The notes under the pieces: generated by a model | Databases searched by the model: none | Told to the model about the DNA's origin: nothing | What the model saw: only the letters and a program-made list of their open reading frames with translations | Shown: piece by piece, positions 10,966-22,360 of the stretch | How positions within the stretch are numbered: the stretch's first letter is position 1 | Layout of the letters: each line of letters starts with the position of its first letter | Made by a program: the position numbers and the translations under genes | NCBI RefSeq assembly: GCF_024448985.1 | Contig: NZ_JAMOII010000021.1 | Location: 1-62,853 of the forward strand | Reading direction: 5' to 3' | Source of the DNA: Stutzerimonas stutzeri | GTDB taxonomy: Bacteria > Pseudomonadota > Gammaproteobacteria > Pseudomonadales > Pseudomonadaceae | Length of the DNA stretch: 62,853 nt

Positions 10966-11322
10966 ATGGCCCGTATTGCAGGCGTAAACATTCCGGATAA
11001 CAAGCACACTGTTATCTCGCTGACCTACATCTATGGTGTTGGTCGCACTCGCGCGCAGACTATCTGCGCAGCTACCGGCGTAAACCCGGCGGCGAAAATT
11101 AAGGATCTCTCCGACGAGCAGGTCGAACTGCTGCGCGGCGAAGTGGCAAAGTTCATCGTTGAGGGTGATCTGCGTCGCGAAGTCAACATGAAGATCAAGC
11201 GCTTGATGGACCTGGGTTGCTACCGCGGCCTACGTCATCGTCGTGGTCTGCCAGTACGCGGTCAGCGTACCAAGACCAACGCCCGCACCCGTAAGGGCCC
11301 GCGCAAGCCGATCCGCAAGTAA
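10966..11322 (+). CDS. rpsM: 30S ribosomal protein S13
   Basis: Head protein forming bridges to L5 and contacting P-site tRNA. The 118-aa product starts [24 protein letters not shown], an unmistakable S13 opening. It ends with the basic tail [18 protein letters not shown]. First gene of the alpha operon, preceded by TTGGAG and a 131-nt leader carrying a hairpin. Confidence 0.97.
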   Translation: MARIAGVNIPDNKHTVISLTYIYGVGRTRAQTICAATGVNPAAKIKDLSDEQVELLRGEVAKFIVEGDLRREVNMKIKRLMDLGCYRGLRHRRGLPVRGQRTKTNARTRKGPRKPIRK

Positions 11323-11341
11323 TCGCGTAGGAATTTAAGTA

Positions 11342-11731
11342 ATGGCAAAACCTGCTGCTCGTCCTCGTAAAAAAGTCAAAAAGACAGTGGTCGATGGGAT
11401 CGCCCATATCCACGCGTCTTTCAATAACACCATCATCACGATCACCGATCGCCAAGGCAATGCTTTGTCCTGGGCTACTTCCGGTGGCTCGGGCTTCCGT
11501 GGTTCGCGTAAAAGCACTCCGTTCGCTGCTCAGGTAGCGGCAGAGCGCGCCGGCCAGGCGGCTCTGGAATATGGCTTGAAGAACCTCGACGTCAACGTCA
11601 AGGGTCCAGGTCCAGGTCGTGAATCCGCCGTTCGTGCTCTGAACGGCTGTGGTTATAAAATCGCCAGCATCACCGACGTGACGCCAATCCCGCATAACGG
11701 GTGCCGTCCGCCGAAGAAGCGCCGCGTGTAA
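11342..11731 (+). CDS. rpsK: 30S ribosomal protein S11
   Basis: Platform protein lining the mRNA path in the E site. The 129-aa product contains [22 protein letters not shown] (about residues 20-40, partly quoted) and the invariant C-terminal [18 protein letters not shown]. Length normal. It lies 19 nt after rpsM, with TAGGAATTTAAGTA as the leader. Confidence 0.97.
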   Translation: MAKPAARPRKKVKKTVVDGIAHIHASFNNTIITITDRQGNALSWATSGGSGFRGSRKSTPFAAQVAAERAGQAALEYGLKNLDVNVKGPGPGRESAVRALNGCGYKIASITDVTPIPHNGCRPPKKRRV

Positions 11732-11748
11732 TCAGGAGACAGTGAAGA

Positions 11749-12369
11749 ATGGCTCGTTATATTGGTCCCAAGTGCAAACTGTCTCGTCGTGAAGGCACCG
11801 ATCTCTTTCTGAAGAGTGGTGCGCGCGCGCTCGAATCGAAGTGCAACATCGAAACCCCACCAGGTGTTCACGGCCAGCGCCGTGGTCGTCTGTCTGATTA
11901 CGGTACTCAGCTGCGCGAAAAGCAGAAGGTCCGTCGTATCTATGGCGTGCTCGAGCGTCAGTTCAGCGGTTACTACAAGGAAGCTGCCAGCCGCAAGGGC
12001 GCTACCGGCGAGAACCTGCTGCAACTATTGGAATGCCGTCTGGATAACGTGGTGTACCGCATGGGCTTCGGCTCCACTCGTGCGGAATCCCGTCAGCTGG
12101 TTTCCCACAAGTCGATCACCGTCAACGGCCAGACCGTGAACATTCCGTCCTACCAGGTCAAAGCTGGTGACGTAGTAGCCGTTCGCGAGAAGTGCCGTAA
12201 CCAACTGCGTATCGCCCAAGCCCTGGAACTGTGCACACAGCGCGGTCGTGTTGAGTGGGTCGAAGTAGATGCCGATAAGAAATCCGGCGTTTTCAAGAAT
12301 GTTCCGGCTCGCAGTGACCTGTCTGCCGACATCAACGAAAACCTGATTGTCGAGCTCTACTCCAAGTAA
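11749..12369 (+). CDS. rpsD: 30S ribosomal protein S4
   Basis: Primary 16S 5'-domain binder and, in E. coli, the translational repressor of the alpha operon. The 206-aa product starts [23 protein letters not shown]. It carries an S4 RNA-binding domain at about residues 96-160 ([21 protein letters not shown] region). Cysteines near the N terminus do not form a complete zinc site. AGGAGACAGTGAAG precedes the ATG. Confidence 0.97.
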   Translation: MARYIGPKCKLSRREGTDLFLKSGARALESKCNIETPPGVHGQRRGRLSDYGTQLREKQKVRRIYGVLERQFSGYYKEAASRKGATGENLLQLLECRLDNVVYRMGFGSTRAESRQLVSHKSITVNGQTVNIPSYQVKAGDVVAVREKCRNQLRIAQALELCTQRGRVEWVEVDADKKSGVFKNVPARSDLSADINENLIVELYSK

Positions 12370-12391
12370 GGGCTAGAAAATAGGTGTATCC

Positions 12392-13393
12392 ATGCAGATT
12401 TCGGTAAATGAGTTCCTGACCCCCCGCCATATCGATGTGCAGGTGGTCAGTCCGACCCGTGCCAAGATCACTCTCGAGCCTCTCGAGCGTGGTTTCGGCC
12501 ATACCCTGGGCAACGCGCTGCGTCGTATTCTGTTGTCCTCCATGCCCGGCTGTGCTGTGGTCGAGGCTGAGATCGACGGTGTGCTCCACGAGTACAGCGC
12601 TATTGAGGGCGTGCAGGAAGATGTCATTGAAATCCTGCTCAATCTCAAAGGTATCGCCATCAAGCTGCACGGCCGTGATGAAGTGACCTTGAGCCTGGTG
12701 AAGAAGGGCGCGGGCGCTGTTACCGCTGCCGATATCCAGCTGGATCACGATGTCGAAATCGTCAACGGCGATCATCTGATCGCCAACTTGGCGGCTAATG
12801 GTTCGATCAACATGAAGCTCAAGGTCGCTCGCGGCCGTGGTTACGAGCCTGCTGATGCGCGTCAGAGCGACGAGGACGAAAGCCGTAGCATCGGTCGTCT
12901 GCAGCTCGACGCCACCTTCAGCCCGGTGCGTCGCGTGGCTTATGTAGTCGAAAACGCTCGTGTCGAGCAGCGTACTAACCTGGACAAGTTGGTCATCGAT
13001 CTGGAAACCAATGGCACCTTGGATCCCGAAGAGGCGATCCGTCGTGCCGCGACTATTCTGCAGCAGCAGCTGGCCGCGTTTGTCGACCTCAAGGGTGACA
13101 GCGAGCCGGTTGTAGTAGAGCAGGAAGACGAGATCGATCCAATCCTTCTGCGTCCGGTTGATGATCTGGAGCTGACCGTTCGTTCGGCTAACTGCCTCAA
13201 AGCAGAAAACATCTACTACATCGGTGATCTGATTCAGCGCACCGAAGTCGAGCTGTTGAAAACGCCGAATCTGGGCAAGAAGTCTCTGACCGAAATCAAA
13301 GACGTTCTGGCCTCTCGTGGTCTGTCCCTGGGCATGCGCCTCGACAACTGGCCGCCGGCAAGTCTCAAGAAGGACGATAAGGCTACGGCCTGA
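12392..13393 (+). CDS. rpoA: RNA polymerase subunit alpha
   Basis: The 333-aa subunit nucleates polymerase assembly through its N-terminal domain, including the [21 protein letters not shown] motif region near residues 33-53. Its C-terminal domain (about 250-320) contacts UP elements and activators. In that domain the helix-hairpin-helix segment [17 protein letters not shown] is clear. Usual pseudomonad length. It is preceded by rpsD and followed by rplQ after 45 nt. Confidence 0.98.
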   Translation: MQISVNEFLTPRHIDVQVVSPTRAKITLEPLERGFGHTLGNALRRILLSSMPGCAVVEAEIDGVLHEYSAIEGVQEDVIEILLNLKGIAIKLHGRDEVTLSLVKKGAGAVTAADIQLDHDVEIVNGDHLIANLAANGSINMKLKVARGRGYEPADARQSDEDESRSIGRLQLDATFSPVRRVAYVVENARVEQRTNLDKLVIDLETNGTLDPEEAIRRAATILQQQLAAFVDLKGDSEPVVVEQEDEIDPILLRPVDDLELTVRSANCLKAENIYYIGDLIQRTEVELLKTPNLGKKSLTEIKDVLASRGLSLGMRLDNWPPASLKKDDKATA

Positions 13394-13438
13394 TCGCCCA
13401 TAGTCACCGAACTGATCGTTTGGTAAGGAATTTCAATC

Positions 13439-13825
13439 ATGCGTCATCGTAAAAGTGGCCGTCATCTCAGCCGCACAAGCGCACACCGCAAGGCCATGTT
13501 CCAGAACATGGCGGTGTCGCTGTTCGAGCACGAACTGATCAAAACAACTCTACCTAAGGCCAAGGAACTGCGTCGCGTCGCCGAGCCGCTGATCACCCTG
13601 GCCAAGGAAGACAGCGTCGCCAACCGTCGCCTGGCTTTCGACCGTACTCGCTCGAAGGCTATCGTTGGCAAACTGTTCAACGACCTGGGTCCGCGTTACG
13701 CCACTCGCCAGGGTGGTTACCTGCGCATTCTCAAGTGCGGTTTCCGCGCTGGGGACAATGCGCCCATGGCCTATGTCGAACTGGTTGACCGTCCGGTTAC
13801 CGGTGAAGTGGAAGCCGCTGAGTAA
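13439..13825 (+). CDS. rplQ: 50S ribosomal protein L17
   Basis: Exit-tunnel rim protein. The 128-aa product starts [24 protein letters not shown], a highly conserved L17 N terminus, and has normal length. TAAGGAATTTCAATC precedes the ATG. It ends the alpha operon; a strong terminator follows 18 nt later. Confidence 0.97.
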   Translation: MRHRKSGRHLSRTSAHRKAMFQNMAVSLFEHELIKTTLPKAKELRRVAEPLITLAKEDSVANRRLAFDRTRSKAIVGKLFNDLGPRYATRQGGYLRILKCGFRAGDNAPMAYVELVDRPVTGEVEAAE

Positions 13826-13843
13826 GCCGAATTGCTTGTTCAG

Positions 13844-13875
13844 AAAAAAGCCGGGCACAAGCCCGGCTTTTTTTA
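13844..13875 (+). terminator. Rho-independent terminator of the alpha operon
   Basis: AAAAAAGCCGGGC and GCCCGGCTTTTTT pair around an ACAA loop, giving a GC-rich stem flanked by A and T tracts. It sits directly behind rplQ and would stop the ribosomal-protein transcript before the catalase gene. The symmetry allows function on both strands. Confidence 0.93.
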
Positions 13876-13991
13876 TGGTTGCTGATTAGCGAAAAGCTAT
13901 CAGGAAGCTCGTTTTAATGAATTAGCTTGTCTTTGCCGTTTCGCTAGAATCGCCTCCAAGCCAACCGATTGGCATTTAATGGAGAGACAGT

Positions 13992-15449
13992 ATGAGCGAT
14001 CAACCTATCCTGACCACAGCTTCCGGAGCCCCTGTCGCCGATAATCAGAACTCCCGTTCCGCAGGGGGGCGTGGCCCGCTTCTGCTGGATGACTTCCATC
14101 TTGTCGAAAAGCTCGCGCACTTCAATCGTGAAGTGATCCCTGAGCGTCGTGTACACGCTAAAGGGTCGGGCGCATATGGCACCCTTACGGTTACCGCAGA
14201 TATCACTCGCTACACCAGTGCCAAGCTGTTCGAGGCCGTCGGCACGCAGACGCCTCTTTTCCTGCGCTTCTCTACTGTGGGTGGCGAGCGTGGCTCGGCG
14301 GATACCGAGCGCGATCCGCGTGGCTTTGCGGTTAAGTTCTACACCGAGGAAGGCAACTGGGATGTGGTGGGTAACAACACGCCGGTGTTCTTTATCCGCG
14401 ACCCGCTCAAGTTTCCCGACTTCATTCACACGCAAAAGCGTGATCCGTGGAGCAATCTGAAGAGCCCGCAGATGATGTGGGACTTTTGGTCGCTCTCGCC
14501 CGAGTCATTGCATCAGGTCACCGTTCTGTTCTCGGACAGAGGTATTCCGGATGGCTACCGTTTCATGCACGGCTTTGGCAGTCATACCTTCAGTCTGATC
14601 AATGCCAGCGGGGAGCGGCACTGGGTGAAGTGGCACTACAAATCGATGCAGGGGATCAAGAATCTTGCGCCCGCCGATGCGGCGCATCTGGCCGGCACCG
14701 ACCCTGACTACGCACAACGCGACCTGTTCCACGCGATCGAGCGTGGTGAGTACCCGAAATGGCGTGTGTGCATGCAAGTCATGAGCGAGGCTCAGGCTGC
14801 TGAGCACCGGGAGAATCCCTTCGATGTGACCAAAACCTGGTCTCAGAAGGAGTTTCCTTTGATCGAGGTTGGCGTCATAGAGCTCAATCGCAATCCGCAG
14901 AATTACTTCGCCGAGGTTGAGCAGGCGGCTTTTGCGCCCAGCAATGTGGTGCCGGGGGTGGGCCTGTCGCCAGACCGAATGCTGCAGGGGCGGGTCTTCG
15001 CCTACGCTGATGCACATCGCTATCGCATTGGCACGAACCACCAGCAACTGCCCGTGAATGCGCCGAAGTGCCCTTATCAGAATTACCAGCGTGATGGCGC
15101 AATGCGCTTCGACGGTAATGGCGGCTCAGCGCCGAATTACGAGCCGAACAGCTTTACCTCGACACCGAAGCAGGCGCCTCGATATGCCGAGCCTGCACTT
15201 GCGCTGAGCGGGGCGGCTGACCGGCACGATCATCGAGTGGATGAGGACTACTACAGCCAGGCCGGCGCACTGTTTCGCCTGATGGATGCGGATCAGCAGG
15301 CACTGCTTGTCAGCAACATCGTTGGGGCCATGCAGCCGGTTACTCGCGACGTGCAACTGCGTCAACTGGCGCACTTCGCCAAGGCAGATCCGGCGTATGG
15401 CACAGGTATCGCTAAAGGGCTGGGTATCGATCCGAATCTGATCGCCTGA
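13992..15449 (+). CDS. katA: Monofunctional haem catalase
   Basis: Decomposes hydrogen peroxide in the cytoplasm (KatA type, small-subunit clade). The 485-aa product has the distal catalytic His near residue 55 ([13 protein letters not shown]), the catalytic Asn near 128 ([13 protein letters not shown]) and the haem-ligand Tyr near 338 ([14 protein letters not shown]). No signal peptide is seen. GGAGAGACAGT precedes the ATG. Its place after rplQ matches P. aeruginosa katA, but the bacterioferritin gene bfrA that I recall following it there is absent. Confidence 0.95.
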   Translation: MSDQPILTTASGAPVADNQNSRSAGGRGPLLLDDFHLVEKLAHFNREVIPERRVHAKGSGAYGTLTVTADITRYTSAKLFEAVGTQTPLFLRFSTVGGERGSADTERDPRGFAVKFYTEEGNWDVVGNNTPVFFIRDPLKFPDFIHTQKRDPWSNLKSPQMMWDFWSLSPESLHQVTVLFSDRGIPDGYRFMHGFGSHTFSLINASGERHWVKWHYKSMQGIKNLAPADAAHLAGTDPDYAQRDLFHAIERGEYPKWRVCMQVMSEAQAAEHRENPFDVTKTWSQKEFPLIEVGVIELNRNPQNYFAEVEQAAFAPSNVVPGVGLSPDRMLQGRVFAYADAHRYRIGTNHQQLPVNAPKCPYQNYQRDGAMRFDGNGGSAPNYEPNSFTSTPKQAPRYAEPALALSGAADRHDHRVDEDYYSQAGALFRLMDADQQALLVSNIVGAMQPVTRDVQLRQLAHFAKADPAYGTGIAKGLGIDPNLIA

Positions 15450-15466
15450 CGCGATTGTAGAAACAG

Positions 15467-15499
15467 AAAGCCGGGCATCGTAGTGGTGCCCGGCTTTTT
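15467..15499 (+). terminator. Rho-independent terminator after katA
   Basis: AAAGCCGGGCA and TGCCCGGCTTTTT form a strong stem around a short loop. It lies between the convergent katA (+) and uvrA (-) and could serve both transcripts. Confidence 0.9.
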
Positions 15500-15515
15500 G
15501 CATGGCGTTGCCAGG

Positions 15516-18353
15516 CTAGACGCGATCCCGCTCCAGCAGTGGCTTCAGGAAGTGACCAGTGTGCGATTGGGCCATGGCTGCCACTTCCTCGGGCGTGCCG
15601 GTGGCGATGATCTGGCCGCCCTTGGAGCCGCCTTCGGGGCCGAGGTCCACAAGCCAGTCCGCCGTCTTGATCACGTCCAGGTTGTGCTCGATGACCACCA
15701 CCGTATTGCCGTGATCGCGCAGGCGATGCAACACGTCCAGCAACTGCTGAATATCGGCGAAGTGCAACCCCGTAGTGGGCTCGTCGAGGATGTAAAGCGT
15801 CTTGCCCGTATCGCGCTTGGACAGCTCGCGAGACAGCTTCACCCGTTGCGCCTCGCCGCCGGACAGGGTGGTCGCGCTCTGGCCCAGCTTGATATAGGAC
15901 AGCCCCACATCGATTAGCGTCTGCAGCTTGCGTGCGACGGCCGGCACCGGATCGAAGAATTCGCGCGCCTCTTCGATGGTCATGCCCAGCACTTCAGTGA
16001 TGCTCTTGCCTTTGTACTTCACTTCCAGCGTTTCGCGGTTGTAGCGCTTGCCCTTGCACACATCACAGGGCACGTAGATGTCCGGTAGGAAGTGCATCTC
16101 CACCTTGATTACGCCATCGCCCTGGCAGGCTTCGCAGCGTCCGCCCTTGACGTTGAAGGAGAAGCGTCCGGGTCCGTATCCGCGTGAACGCGCTTCTGGA
16201 ACGCCGGCGAAGAGCTCGCGGATCGGCGTGAACAGCCCGGTATAAGTAGCGGGATTCGAGCGCGGCGTGCGTCCGATCGGGCTCTGGTCAATGTCGACGA
16301 CCTTGTCCAGGTGCTGCAGCCCGTCGAACGAATCATGGGGCGCCACCTCAAGAGTCGTCGCGCCGTTCAGGGCCGTGGCGGTGATCGGGAAAAGCGTGTT
16401 GTTGATCAGAGTCGACTTGCCCGAACCGGATACCCCGGTGATACAGGTGAGCAGGCCGACTGGAATCTCCAGATCGACGTTGCGCAGGTTGTTGCCGCGT
16501 GCGCCTTTAAGCCTGAGCAGCTTGTTGTTGTCGCGTGGAGTACGTTGCGCGGGATAGAGAATCTTCACCCGGCCTGAAAGATAGCCGCCAGTCAGTGAGG
16601 CTGGATTGTTCATCACCTCGTCCGGTGTGCCTTCGGCGACGATCTGTCCGCCATGCACGCCTGCACCGGGACCTATATCAACGACGTAATCGGCGAGGCG
16701 TATGGCGTCTTCATCGTGTTCGACAACGATCACCGTATTGCCGATGTCGCGCAGGTGACGCAGGGTGCCGAGCAGGCGTTCGTTGTCGCGCTGATGCAGG
16801 CCAATAGAGGGCTCGTCTAGGATGTACATGACCCCGACCAGGCCCGCGCCGATCTGGCTGGCTAGGCGAATGCGCTGAGCTTCGCCGCCGGACAGCGTGT
16901 CGGCGCTGCGGTCCAATGTAAGGTAGTCGAGCCCGACGTTGACCAGGAACTGCAGCCGTTCGCGGATCTCCTTGAGAATCTTGTCGGCGATCTCGCCGCG
17001 GCGGCCGGTGAGCGAGAGGCTGCCGAAATAGTCGGTGGCATCGCCGATCGGCAGACCGGTCACCGCCGGCAGGGTTTTATCGCCGACCCATACATGGCGT
17101 GCTTCACGGCGCAGTCGCGTACCGCGACATTCGGGGCAGGGCTGAGTGCTGAGGTATTTGCCCAGCTCTTCACGTACCGAATTGGATTCGGTTTCACGGT
17201 AGCGGCGCTCGAGGTTGGGGATGATTCCCTCGAAGGGGTGCGAACGTTTGTCGATATCGCCGCGATCGTTCAGATAGCGGAAATCCACGCTCTCCTTTCC
17301 GCTGCCGCGCAAGACCACTTTCTGCTGCTCTGCTGGCAGAGAGTCGAATGGCTCGTCGAGGCTGAAACCATAATGCGATGCGAGCGAACCGAGCATCTGG
17401 AAGTAATAGACATTGCGTCGATCCCAGCCACGAATGGCGCCCTCGGCCAGGGTCAGCTCGCCATTGACCAGGCGTTTGGCGTCGAAGAACTGTTTGACGC
17501 CCAGGCCATCGCAGGTCGGGCAGGCGCCGGCCGGGTTGTTGAACGAGAACAGCTTGGGTTCGAGCTCGCTGATCGAATGTCCACAAATCGGGCAGGCGAA
17601 GCGGGCGGAGAAGATCATCTCCTCGCTGTCATCGTCGTCGTCCATCGAGGCGACCAGCGCGATGCCGTCGGCAAGCTTGAGCGCCGTCTCGAAGGATTCG
17701 GCGAGACGCTGCTGCAGGTCGTTGCGCACCTTGAAGCGATCCACCACGACATCGATGGAATGCTTTTTCTGTTTGTCGAGTTTCGGCAGCTCGTCGAGCT
17801 CATAGAGCCGCCCGTTGACCCGCGCCCGCACGAAACCCTGCGCGCGCAGTTCGTCGAATACCGCCAGATGCTCACCCTTGCGCTCGCGAATGACGGGCGC
17901 GAGCAGCATCAGCTTACTGCCTTCCGATAGTGCCAACACCTGATCGACCATCTGGCTGACGGTCTGGGCTTCCAACGGGGCATCGTGATCCGGGCAGCGC
18001 GGCGTGCCTACACGCGCGTAAAGCAGGCGCAGGTAATCGTAGATCTCGGTGATGGTGCCGACGGTCGACCGGGGATTGTGCGAAGTCGACTTCTGCTCGA
18101 TGGAGATGGCCGGGGAAAGGCCTTCGATGGTGTCGACGTCGGGCTTTTCCATCATCGACAGAAACTGCCGAGCGTAGGCCGAGAGCGATTCGACGTAGCG
18201 GCGCTGGCCTTCGGCATAAAGCGTATCGAAGGCCAGCGAGGACTTGCCGGAACCCGACAGGCCCGTGACTACGATCAGTTTGTCGCGCGGCAGTGTCAGG
18301 TCGATGTTTTTCAAGTTATGGGTACGAGCCCCACGAATCAGAATCTTGTCCAA
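15516..18353 (-). CDS. uvrA: Excinuclease ABC subunit UvrA
   Basis: DNA-damage-recognition ATPase of nucleotide excision repair. From TTG 18353 the product is 945 aa starting (M)[18 protein letters not shown], the family N terminus and length; the longer frame to 18485 adds an unlike, low-complexity extension. Two ABC halves are visible: Walker A at residues 31-38 (GLSGSGKS) and in [14 protein letters not shown] signatures are [12 protein letters not shown] and [12 protein letters not shown]. Zinc modules are CPICGH...CPTC and CEAC...CDVC. No LexA box was recognised upstream. Confidence 0.97.
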   Translation of the reverse strand: MDKILIRGARTHNLKNIDLTLPRDKLIVVTGLSGSGKSSLAFDTLYAEGQRRYVESLSAYARQFLSMMEKPDVDTIEGLSPAISIEQKSTSHNPRSTVGTITEIYDYLRLLYARVGTPRCPDHDAPLEAQTVSQMVDQVLALSEGSKLMLLAPVIRERKGEHLAVFDELRAQGFVRARVNGRLYELDELPKLDKQKKHSIDVVVDRFKVRNDLQQRLAESFETALKLADGIALVASMDDDDDSEEMIFSARFACPICGHSISELEPKLFSFNNPAGACPTCDGLGVKQFFDAKRLVNGELTLAEGAIRGWDRRNVYYFQMLGSLASHYGFSLDEPFDSLPAEQQKVVLRGSGKESVDFRYLNDRGDIDKRSHPFEGIIPNLERRYRETESNSVREELGKYLSTQPCPECRGTRLRREARHVWVGDKTLPAVTGLPIGDATDYFGSLSLTGRRGEIADKILKEIRERLQFLVNVGLDYLTLDRSADTLSGGEAQRIRLASQIGAGLVGVMYILDEPSIGLHQRDNERLLGTLRHLRDIGNTVIVVEHDEDAIRLADYVVDIGPGAGVHGGQIVAEGTPDEVMNNPASLTGGYLSGRVKILYPAQRTPRDNNKLLRLKGARGNNLRNVDLEIPVGLLTCITGVSGSGKSTLINNTLFPITATALNGATTLEVAPHDSFDGLQHLDKVVDIDQSPIGRTPRSNPATYTGLFTPIRELFAGVPEARSRGYGPGRFSFNVKGGRCEACQGDGVIKVEMHFLPDIYVPCDVCKGKRYNRETLEVKYKGKSITEVLGMTIEEAREFFDPVPAVARKLQTLIDVGLSYIKLGQSATTLSGGEAQRVKLSRELSKRDTGKTLYILDEPTTGLHFADIQQLLDVLHRLRDHGNTVVVIEHNLDVIKTADWLVDLGPEGGSKGGQIIATGTPEEVAAMAQSHTGHFLKPLLERDRV

Positions 18354-18485
18354 AGCAGCCTCGCGTCGCGGGCGGAAACCCGAAATTATACGGCTTGGGG
18401 CGACACAGCGGCAAAGTAGCGAGCCTGTGCCGAACCGCGGGATGACTGTTAGAATCGCCGCCGGTTCATTCAGGCGAGACCCCAC

Positions 18486-19853
18486 ATGCAGGATCCCTAC
18501 AGCGAGCGCATGAGCGCCAGCGAAACTCGCGCAGCATCTGGGCTGGCCCTGGTTTTCGCGTTTCGCATGCTCGGCATGTTCATGGTGCTGCCAGTCCTGG
18601 CGACCTATGGCATGGAGCTGCAGGGAGCCACACCGGCACTGATTGGTCTCGCTATAGGTGCCTATGGTTTGACCCAGGCGGTGCTACAAATTCCGTTCGG
18701 CATGCTTTCTGATCGAGTTGGCCGTCTGCCGGTGATCTACTTTGGCTTGCTGATCTTTGCCGCGGGTGCGGTACTCGCCGCGACGGCTGATTCCGTTTGG
18801 GGCGTCATCGCCGGCCGCGTGCTGCAGGGCGCCGGTGCCATTTCAGCAGCGGTGATGGCGCTGCTCTCGGATCTCACCCGCGAGCAGCATCGCACCAAGG
18901 CGATGGCGATGATCGGTATGAGCATTGGTGTTTCATTCGCGGTGGCGATGATTCTCGGGCCGCTGCTGACGCGTGCGTTCGGTCTGTCCGGCCTATTCTG
19001 GACGACGGCGGGGATGGCGCTGCTGGGTGTGCTGGTCGTTGCCACGCTGCCGCGCGCCCATCGTCATCTGCGCCATCGTGAGTCGGGTGTAGCCAGGCAG
19101 GCGCTCGGCGAGACGCTGCGTCATCCGAGCCTCCTGCGCCTGGATTTCAGTATCTTCGTATTGCATGCGATTCTCATGGCCAGTTTCGTCGCATTGCCGC
19201 TGGCCTTGGTGGACGAAGCGGCGCTGCCCAGGGATGAGCACTGGTGGGTCTATCTCACCGCCCTGGTGGTCGGATTCTTCGGCATGGTGCCCTTCATCAT
19301 TTATGGCGAAAAAAAGCGACAGATGAAGCGCGTCGTCTTGGGCGCCGTGGGGGTTCTGCTATTCGCCGAGCTGTTCTTCTGGTGGCTCGGTAACGGACTC
19401 TGGGCATTGGTCGTCGGCATGATCGTGTTCTTCATCGCATTCAATCTGCTGGAAGCATCTTTGCCTTCGCTGATCAGCAAGGTGGCGCCGGCCGGTGGCA
19501 AGGGTACGGCGATGGGTGTTTACTCCACGAGCCAGTTTCTCGGTGCCGGTATTGGCGGCGTCCTGGGTGGATGGTTTTACCAGCAGGGCGGCCTTGCGCT
19601 GGTTTTCGCCGGCTGCGCCGTGCTTTGCGGGTTGTGGCTGATAGTGGTTTGGGGCATGCGCGAGCCGCCTTATGTCACCGGCTTGCGGCTGCCATTGTCG
19701 ACCGATGCGCTACGTAACCCCGCGCTCGCCGAGCATATGTTGGCGGTGCCTGGAGTGTCGGATGCCGTGGTGATTGCCGATGAGTCGGCCGCCTACGTCA
19801 AGGTCGACATGCAGGTGCTGGATCGGGAAGCGCTCGACCGCCTGGTCGCCTGA
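18486..19853 (+). CDS. MFS transporter, YajR-like with C-terminal YAM domain
   Basis: A 455-aa major facilitator with about twelve hydrophobic segments. Motif A is visible as [16 protein letters not shown] near residues 75-90. After the last helix comes a soluble tail of about 60 residues ([20 protein letters not shown]...), resembling the ferredoxin-like YAM domain of E. coli YajR. The substrate is unknown. A second ATG at 18510 would give a shorter N terminus ([10 protein letters not shown]) equally compatible with the family. It is divergent from uvrA and next to ssb, as I recall in P. aeruginosa. Confidence 0.88.
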   Translation: MQDPYSERMSASETRAASGLALVFAFRMLGMFMVLPVLATYGMELQGATPALIGLAIGAYGLTQAVLQIPFGMLSDRVGRLPVIYFGLLIFAAGAVLAATADSVWGVIAGRVLQGAGAISAAVMALLSDLTREQHRTKAMAMIGMSIGVSFAVAMILGPLLTRAFGLSGLFWTTAGMALLGVLVVATLPRAHRHLRHRESGVARQALGETLRHPSLLRLDFSIFVLHAILMASFVALPLALVDEAALPRDEHWWVYLTALVVGFFGMVPFIIYGEKKRQMKRVVLGAVGVLLFAELFFWWLGNGLWALVVGMIVFFIAFNLLEASLPSLISKVAPAGGKGTAMGVYSTSQFLGAGIGGVLGGWFYQQGGLALVFAGCAVLCGLWLIVVWGMREPPYVTGLRLPLSTDALRNPALAEHMLAVPGVSDAVVIADESAAYVKVDMQVLDREALDRLVA

Positions 19854-20035
19854 ACGCCCTTTCGCTGATGCTGGCCGGGCGCGCTTCTCGCTGCCGACTA
19901 TGCCTCCGCTTGAGGCCATCCCGGTTGGCCGGCAAGGGGTGGTGAGGTAAGATTCACGGCCATTGGCTTTCGCCCCGTCACGGAGCGCTCTCCAGTGAGC
20001 CAACCCAAATTCATGTTCAAACAAAGGAGTTACCC

Positions 20036-20524
20036 ATGGCCAGAGGGGTGAATAAAGTCATCTTGATCGGCAATGTCGGCGGCGACCCGGAAACCCGCTA
20101 CATGCCCAATGGCAATGCGGTGACCAACATTACGCTGGCCACCACCGACAGCTGGAAGGACAAGCAGACCGGCCAGCAGCAAGAGCGCACCGAGTGGCAC
20201 CGTGTCGTGTTGTTCGGCAAGGTCGCTGAAATCGCTGGCGAGTACCTGCGCAAGGGCTCGCAGTGCTACATCGAAGGCCGCCTGCAAACCCGCGAATGGG
20301 AAAAGGACGGCGTCAAGCGCTACACCACCGAGATCGTGGTTGATATGGGCGGCACCATGCAGCTGCTCGGCGGCCGTGGTGGCAGTTCCGACGATGCGCC
20401 GCGTCAATCCCAGCCGCGTCCGCAACGCGAGCCGCAACAGCAGTCGCGCCCGCAGTCTCAGCCGCAGCCAGCTCAGCAGCCGGCACCGGACTACGACAGC
20501 TTCGACGACGATATTCCGTTCTAG
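20036..20524 (+). CDS. ssb: Single-stranded DNA-binding protein
   Basis: Binds and protects ssDNA in replication, repair and recombination. The 162-aa product has the OB fold at residues 1-110 ([21 protein letters not shown]...). A Gln/Pro/Arg-rich linker follows (about 115-150), then the acidic tip [11 protein letters not shown] that docks partner proteins. AAAGGAGTTACCC precedes the ATG, an excellent ribosome site. Confidence 0.97.
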   Translation: MARGVNKVILIGNVGGDPETRYMPNGNAVTNITLATTDSWKDKQTGQQQERTEWHRVVLFGKVAEIAGEYLRKGSQCYIEGRLQTREWEKDGVKRYTTEIVVDMGGTMQLLGGRGGSSDDAPRQSQPRPQREPQQQSRPQSQPQPAQQPAPDYDSFDDDIPF

Positions 20525-20534
20525 AGTTCTCTCC

Positions 20535-21419
20535 ATGCGAATGCGCCTGATGCTGTTGGGCGGCGGCAATGCCCTGGGTCAGGCGCTGATCCGCCTCGGC
20601 GCCGAGGAAGATATAAGCTTCCTCGCACCGCGCCCGCCCGACCAGGGTTGGGACGCGCCCAGCCTGACCAAATTGCTCGACGACAATCGCCCGGATGTCG
20701 TGATCAACCTCGCCTATTATTTCGACTGGTTTCAGATCGGCCATGTCGATGAAATCGTGCTTGCCCATCAGGAGCGCGCGGTAGAGCGGTTGGCAGAGCT
20801 GTGTCAGCATCACGAGTTCGTACTGATGCAGCCGTCCAGTTACCGCGTGTTTGATGGCGCTCGCACCACCGCTTACAGCGAGAAGGACGAAGTGGCGCCG
20901 CTGGATGCGCGCAGCCGTGCGCTCTGGCGTATCGAGCAGAGCGTTCGCGCGCTCTGCCCGCGACACGTTCTGCTGCGGTTCGGTTGGTTGCTGGACGATA
21001 GTTCGGACGGTTTGCTGGGGCGGTTTCTGCAGCGTCTCGAACAGGACGAGGAGCTGTGTCTTGCTGATGACCGCCGTGGCAATCCGACGCCTGTCGACGA
21101 TGCGGCGCGTGTCATCCTCGCCGTGCTGAAGCAACTAGACTGTCGGGCGCCGCTGTGGGGCACCTATCACTATGGCGGGCACGAGGCGTCGACGCCGTTG
21201 GTGGTCGGCCAGGCGCTGCTTGCCGAGGCGGCCCACCATCGTCAGTTGAAAATCGATAGCCTGACCCCGGTCGCGCACGCAAGCTGTCCAGACGCTCAGG
21301 ACGAGCCGCAGCATGGTGTGCTGGCCTGCAAGAAAATATTCAATACTTTCGGAATCAAGCCGCGCGCCTGGCGTACCGGATTGCCGAGCCTGCTGGAGCG
21401 TTACTACCGACATGGTTGA
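20535..21419 (+). CDS. NAD(P)-binding sugar-nucleotide reductase (RmlD-like)
   Basis: The 294-aa product starts MRMRLMLLGGGNALGQALIRLG with a glycine-rich GGGNALG dinucleotide-binding loop. It has the short-chain-reductase pattern of the RmlD family, including a SSYRVFDG segment near residue 100 in place of the usual YxxK stretch. It probably reduces a keto-sugar, but the substrate is unknown and no other dTDP-rhamnose gene is nearby. It starts 10 nt after ssb and overlaps the next gene by 8 nt, so the two are probably co-translated. Confidence 0.75.
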   Translation: MRMRLMLLGGGNALGQALIRLGAEEDISFLAPRPPDQGWDAPSLTKLLDDNRPDVVINLAYYFDWFQIGHVDEIVLAHQERAVERLAELCQHHEFVLMQPSSYRVFDGARTTAYSEKDEVAPLDARSRALWRIEQSVRALCPRHVLLRFGWLLDDSSDGLLGRFLQRLEQDEELCLADDRRGNPTPVDDAARVILAVLKQLDCRAPLWGTYHYGGHEASTPLVVGQALLAEAAHHRQLKIDSLTPVAHASCPDAQDEPQHGVLACKKIFNTFGIKPRAWRTGLPSLLERYYRHG

Positions 21420-22341
21420 ATCACCGATTCTGGTTACCGGGGGCGCCGGCTTCATCGGCTCGAACCTCGTCGATGCATTGGTTGCTCGCGGCTATGCGGT
21501 ACGGGTGTTGGACAACCTGTCCACGGGCAAACGCAGCAACCTGTCGGACGCTGCAGGCGTGGAGTTGATCGAAGGCGACGTCGCCGACGCACAGGTCGTG
21601 CGGCGGGCCGTTCGTGGTGTGCGGGCTGTGGTGCATCTGGCGGCCGTGGCGTCGGTGCAGGCATCGGTCGATGACCCGGTGGGCACGCACCAGAGCAATC
21701 TGGTTGGCACCTTGAACCTGTGCGAGGCCATGCGCGAGGAGGATATTCGCCGAGTCGTCTTTGCTTCGAGCGCTGCTGTCTACGGCAACAATGGTGAAGG
21801 GCAAGCCATCGATGAAGCCACGCCGAAGGCACCGTTGACGCCCTATGCGGCGGACAAGCTCGCCAGCGAGCACTACCTGGATTTCTACCGACGCCAGCAT
21901 GGGCTGGAGCCGGTCGTCTTCCGGTTCTTCAACATCTTCGGTCCCCGCCAGGATCCTTCATCGCCGTACTCCGGGGTGATCAGCATTTTCACCGAGCGTG
22001 CGCAGAAAGGTCTGCCGATCGCGGTGTTCGGCGACGGCGAACAGACCCGCGATTTCCTGTACGTCGGTGATCTGGTCGAGGTGTTGGTGCAGGCGCTGGA
22101 GAGCACTGAAGTAGAGGCGGGTGCGATCAATGTCGGACTCAATCGCGCTACTTCGCTGAACGACTTGCTGGCGTCCATTAGCGATGTACTGGGCGGTCTG
22201 CCGCCGGTCAGTTACCAGGCGGCGCGAAGTGGCGATATCCGCCACTCGCGAGCCGACAATGCACGCCTGCTGCAGCGCTTTCGGTTGCCGGAGCCAGCCA
22301 CCGATATGCGGATGGGGCTGGCGAAATTGCTGGATCGCTAA
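21412..22341 (+). CDS. NAD-dependent epimerase/dehydratase (GalE/WbpP-like)
   Basis: A 309-aa extended short-chain dehydrogenase. GGAGFIGSNL near residues 9-18 is the NAD-binding loop, DNLSTGKRSNL binds the adenine side, and the catalytic SSAAVYG with YAADK (YxxxK) lies around residues 120-148. The FNIFGPRQDPSSPYSGVIS block is typical of UDP-hexose 4-epimerases. It overlaps the reductase by 8 nt. The pair may act in one surface-sugar pathway, which is inference; no glycosyltransferase is adjacent. A terminator follows. Confidence 0.85.
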   Translation: MVESPILVTGGAGFIGSNLVDALVARGYAVRVLDNLSTGKRSNLSDAAGVELIEGDVADAQVVRRAVRGVRAVVHLAAVASVQASVDDPVGTHQSNLVGTLNLCEAMREEDIRRVVFASSAAVYGNNGEGQAIDEATPKAPLTPYAADKLASEHYLDFYRRQHGLEPVVFRFFNIFGPRQDPSSPYSGVISIFTERAQKGLPIAVFGDGEQTRDFLYVGDLVEVLVQALESTEVEAGAINVGLNRATSLNDLLASISDVLGGLPPVSYQAARSGDIRHSRADNARLLQRFRLPEPATDMRMGLAKLLDR

Positions 22342-22360
22342 CAAAGGATCATGAAATGAC

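Noticed and set aside
18354-18485. N-terminal extension of uvrA up to 18485
   Set aside because: The added residues are unlike UvrA, and TTG 18353 gives the normal N terminus and length of 945 aa.
18354-18485. LexA (SOS) box between uvrA and the MFS gene
   Set aside because: No CTG-N10-CAG-like operator with the right inner sequence was seen.
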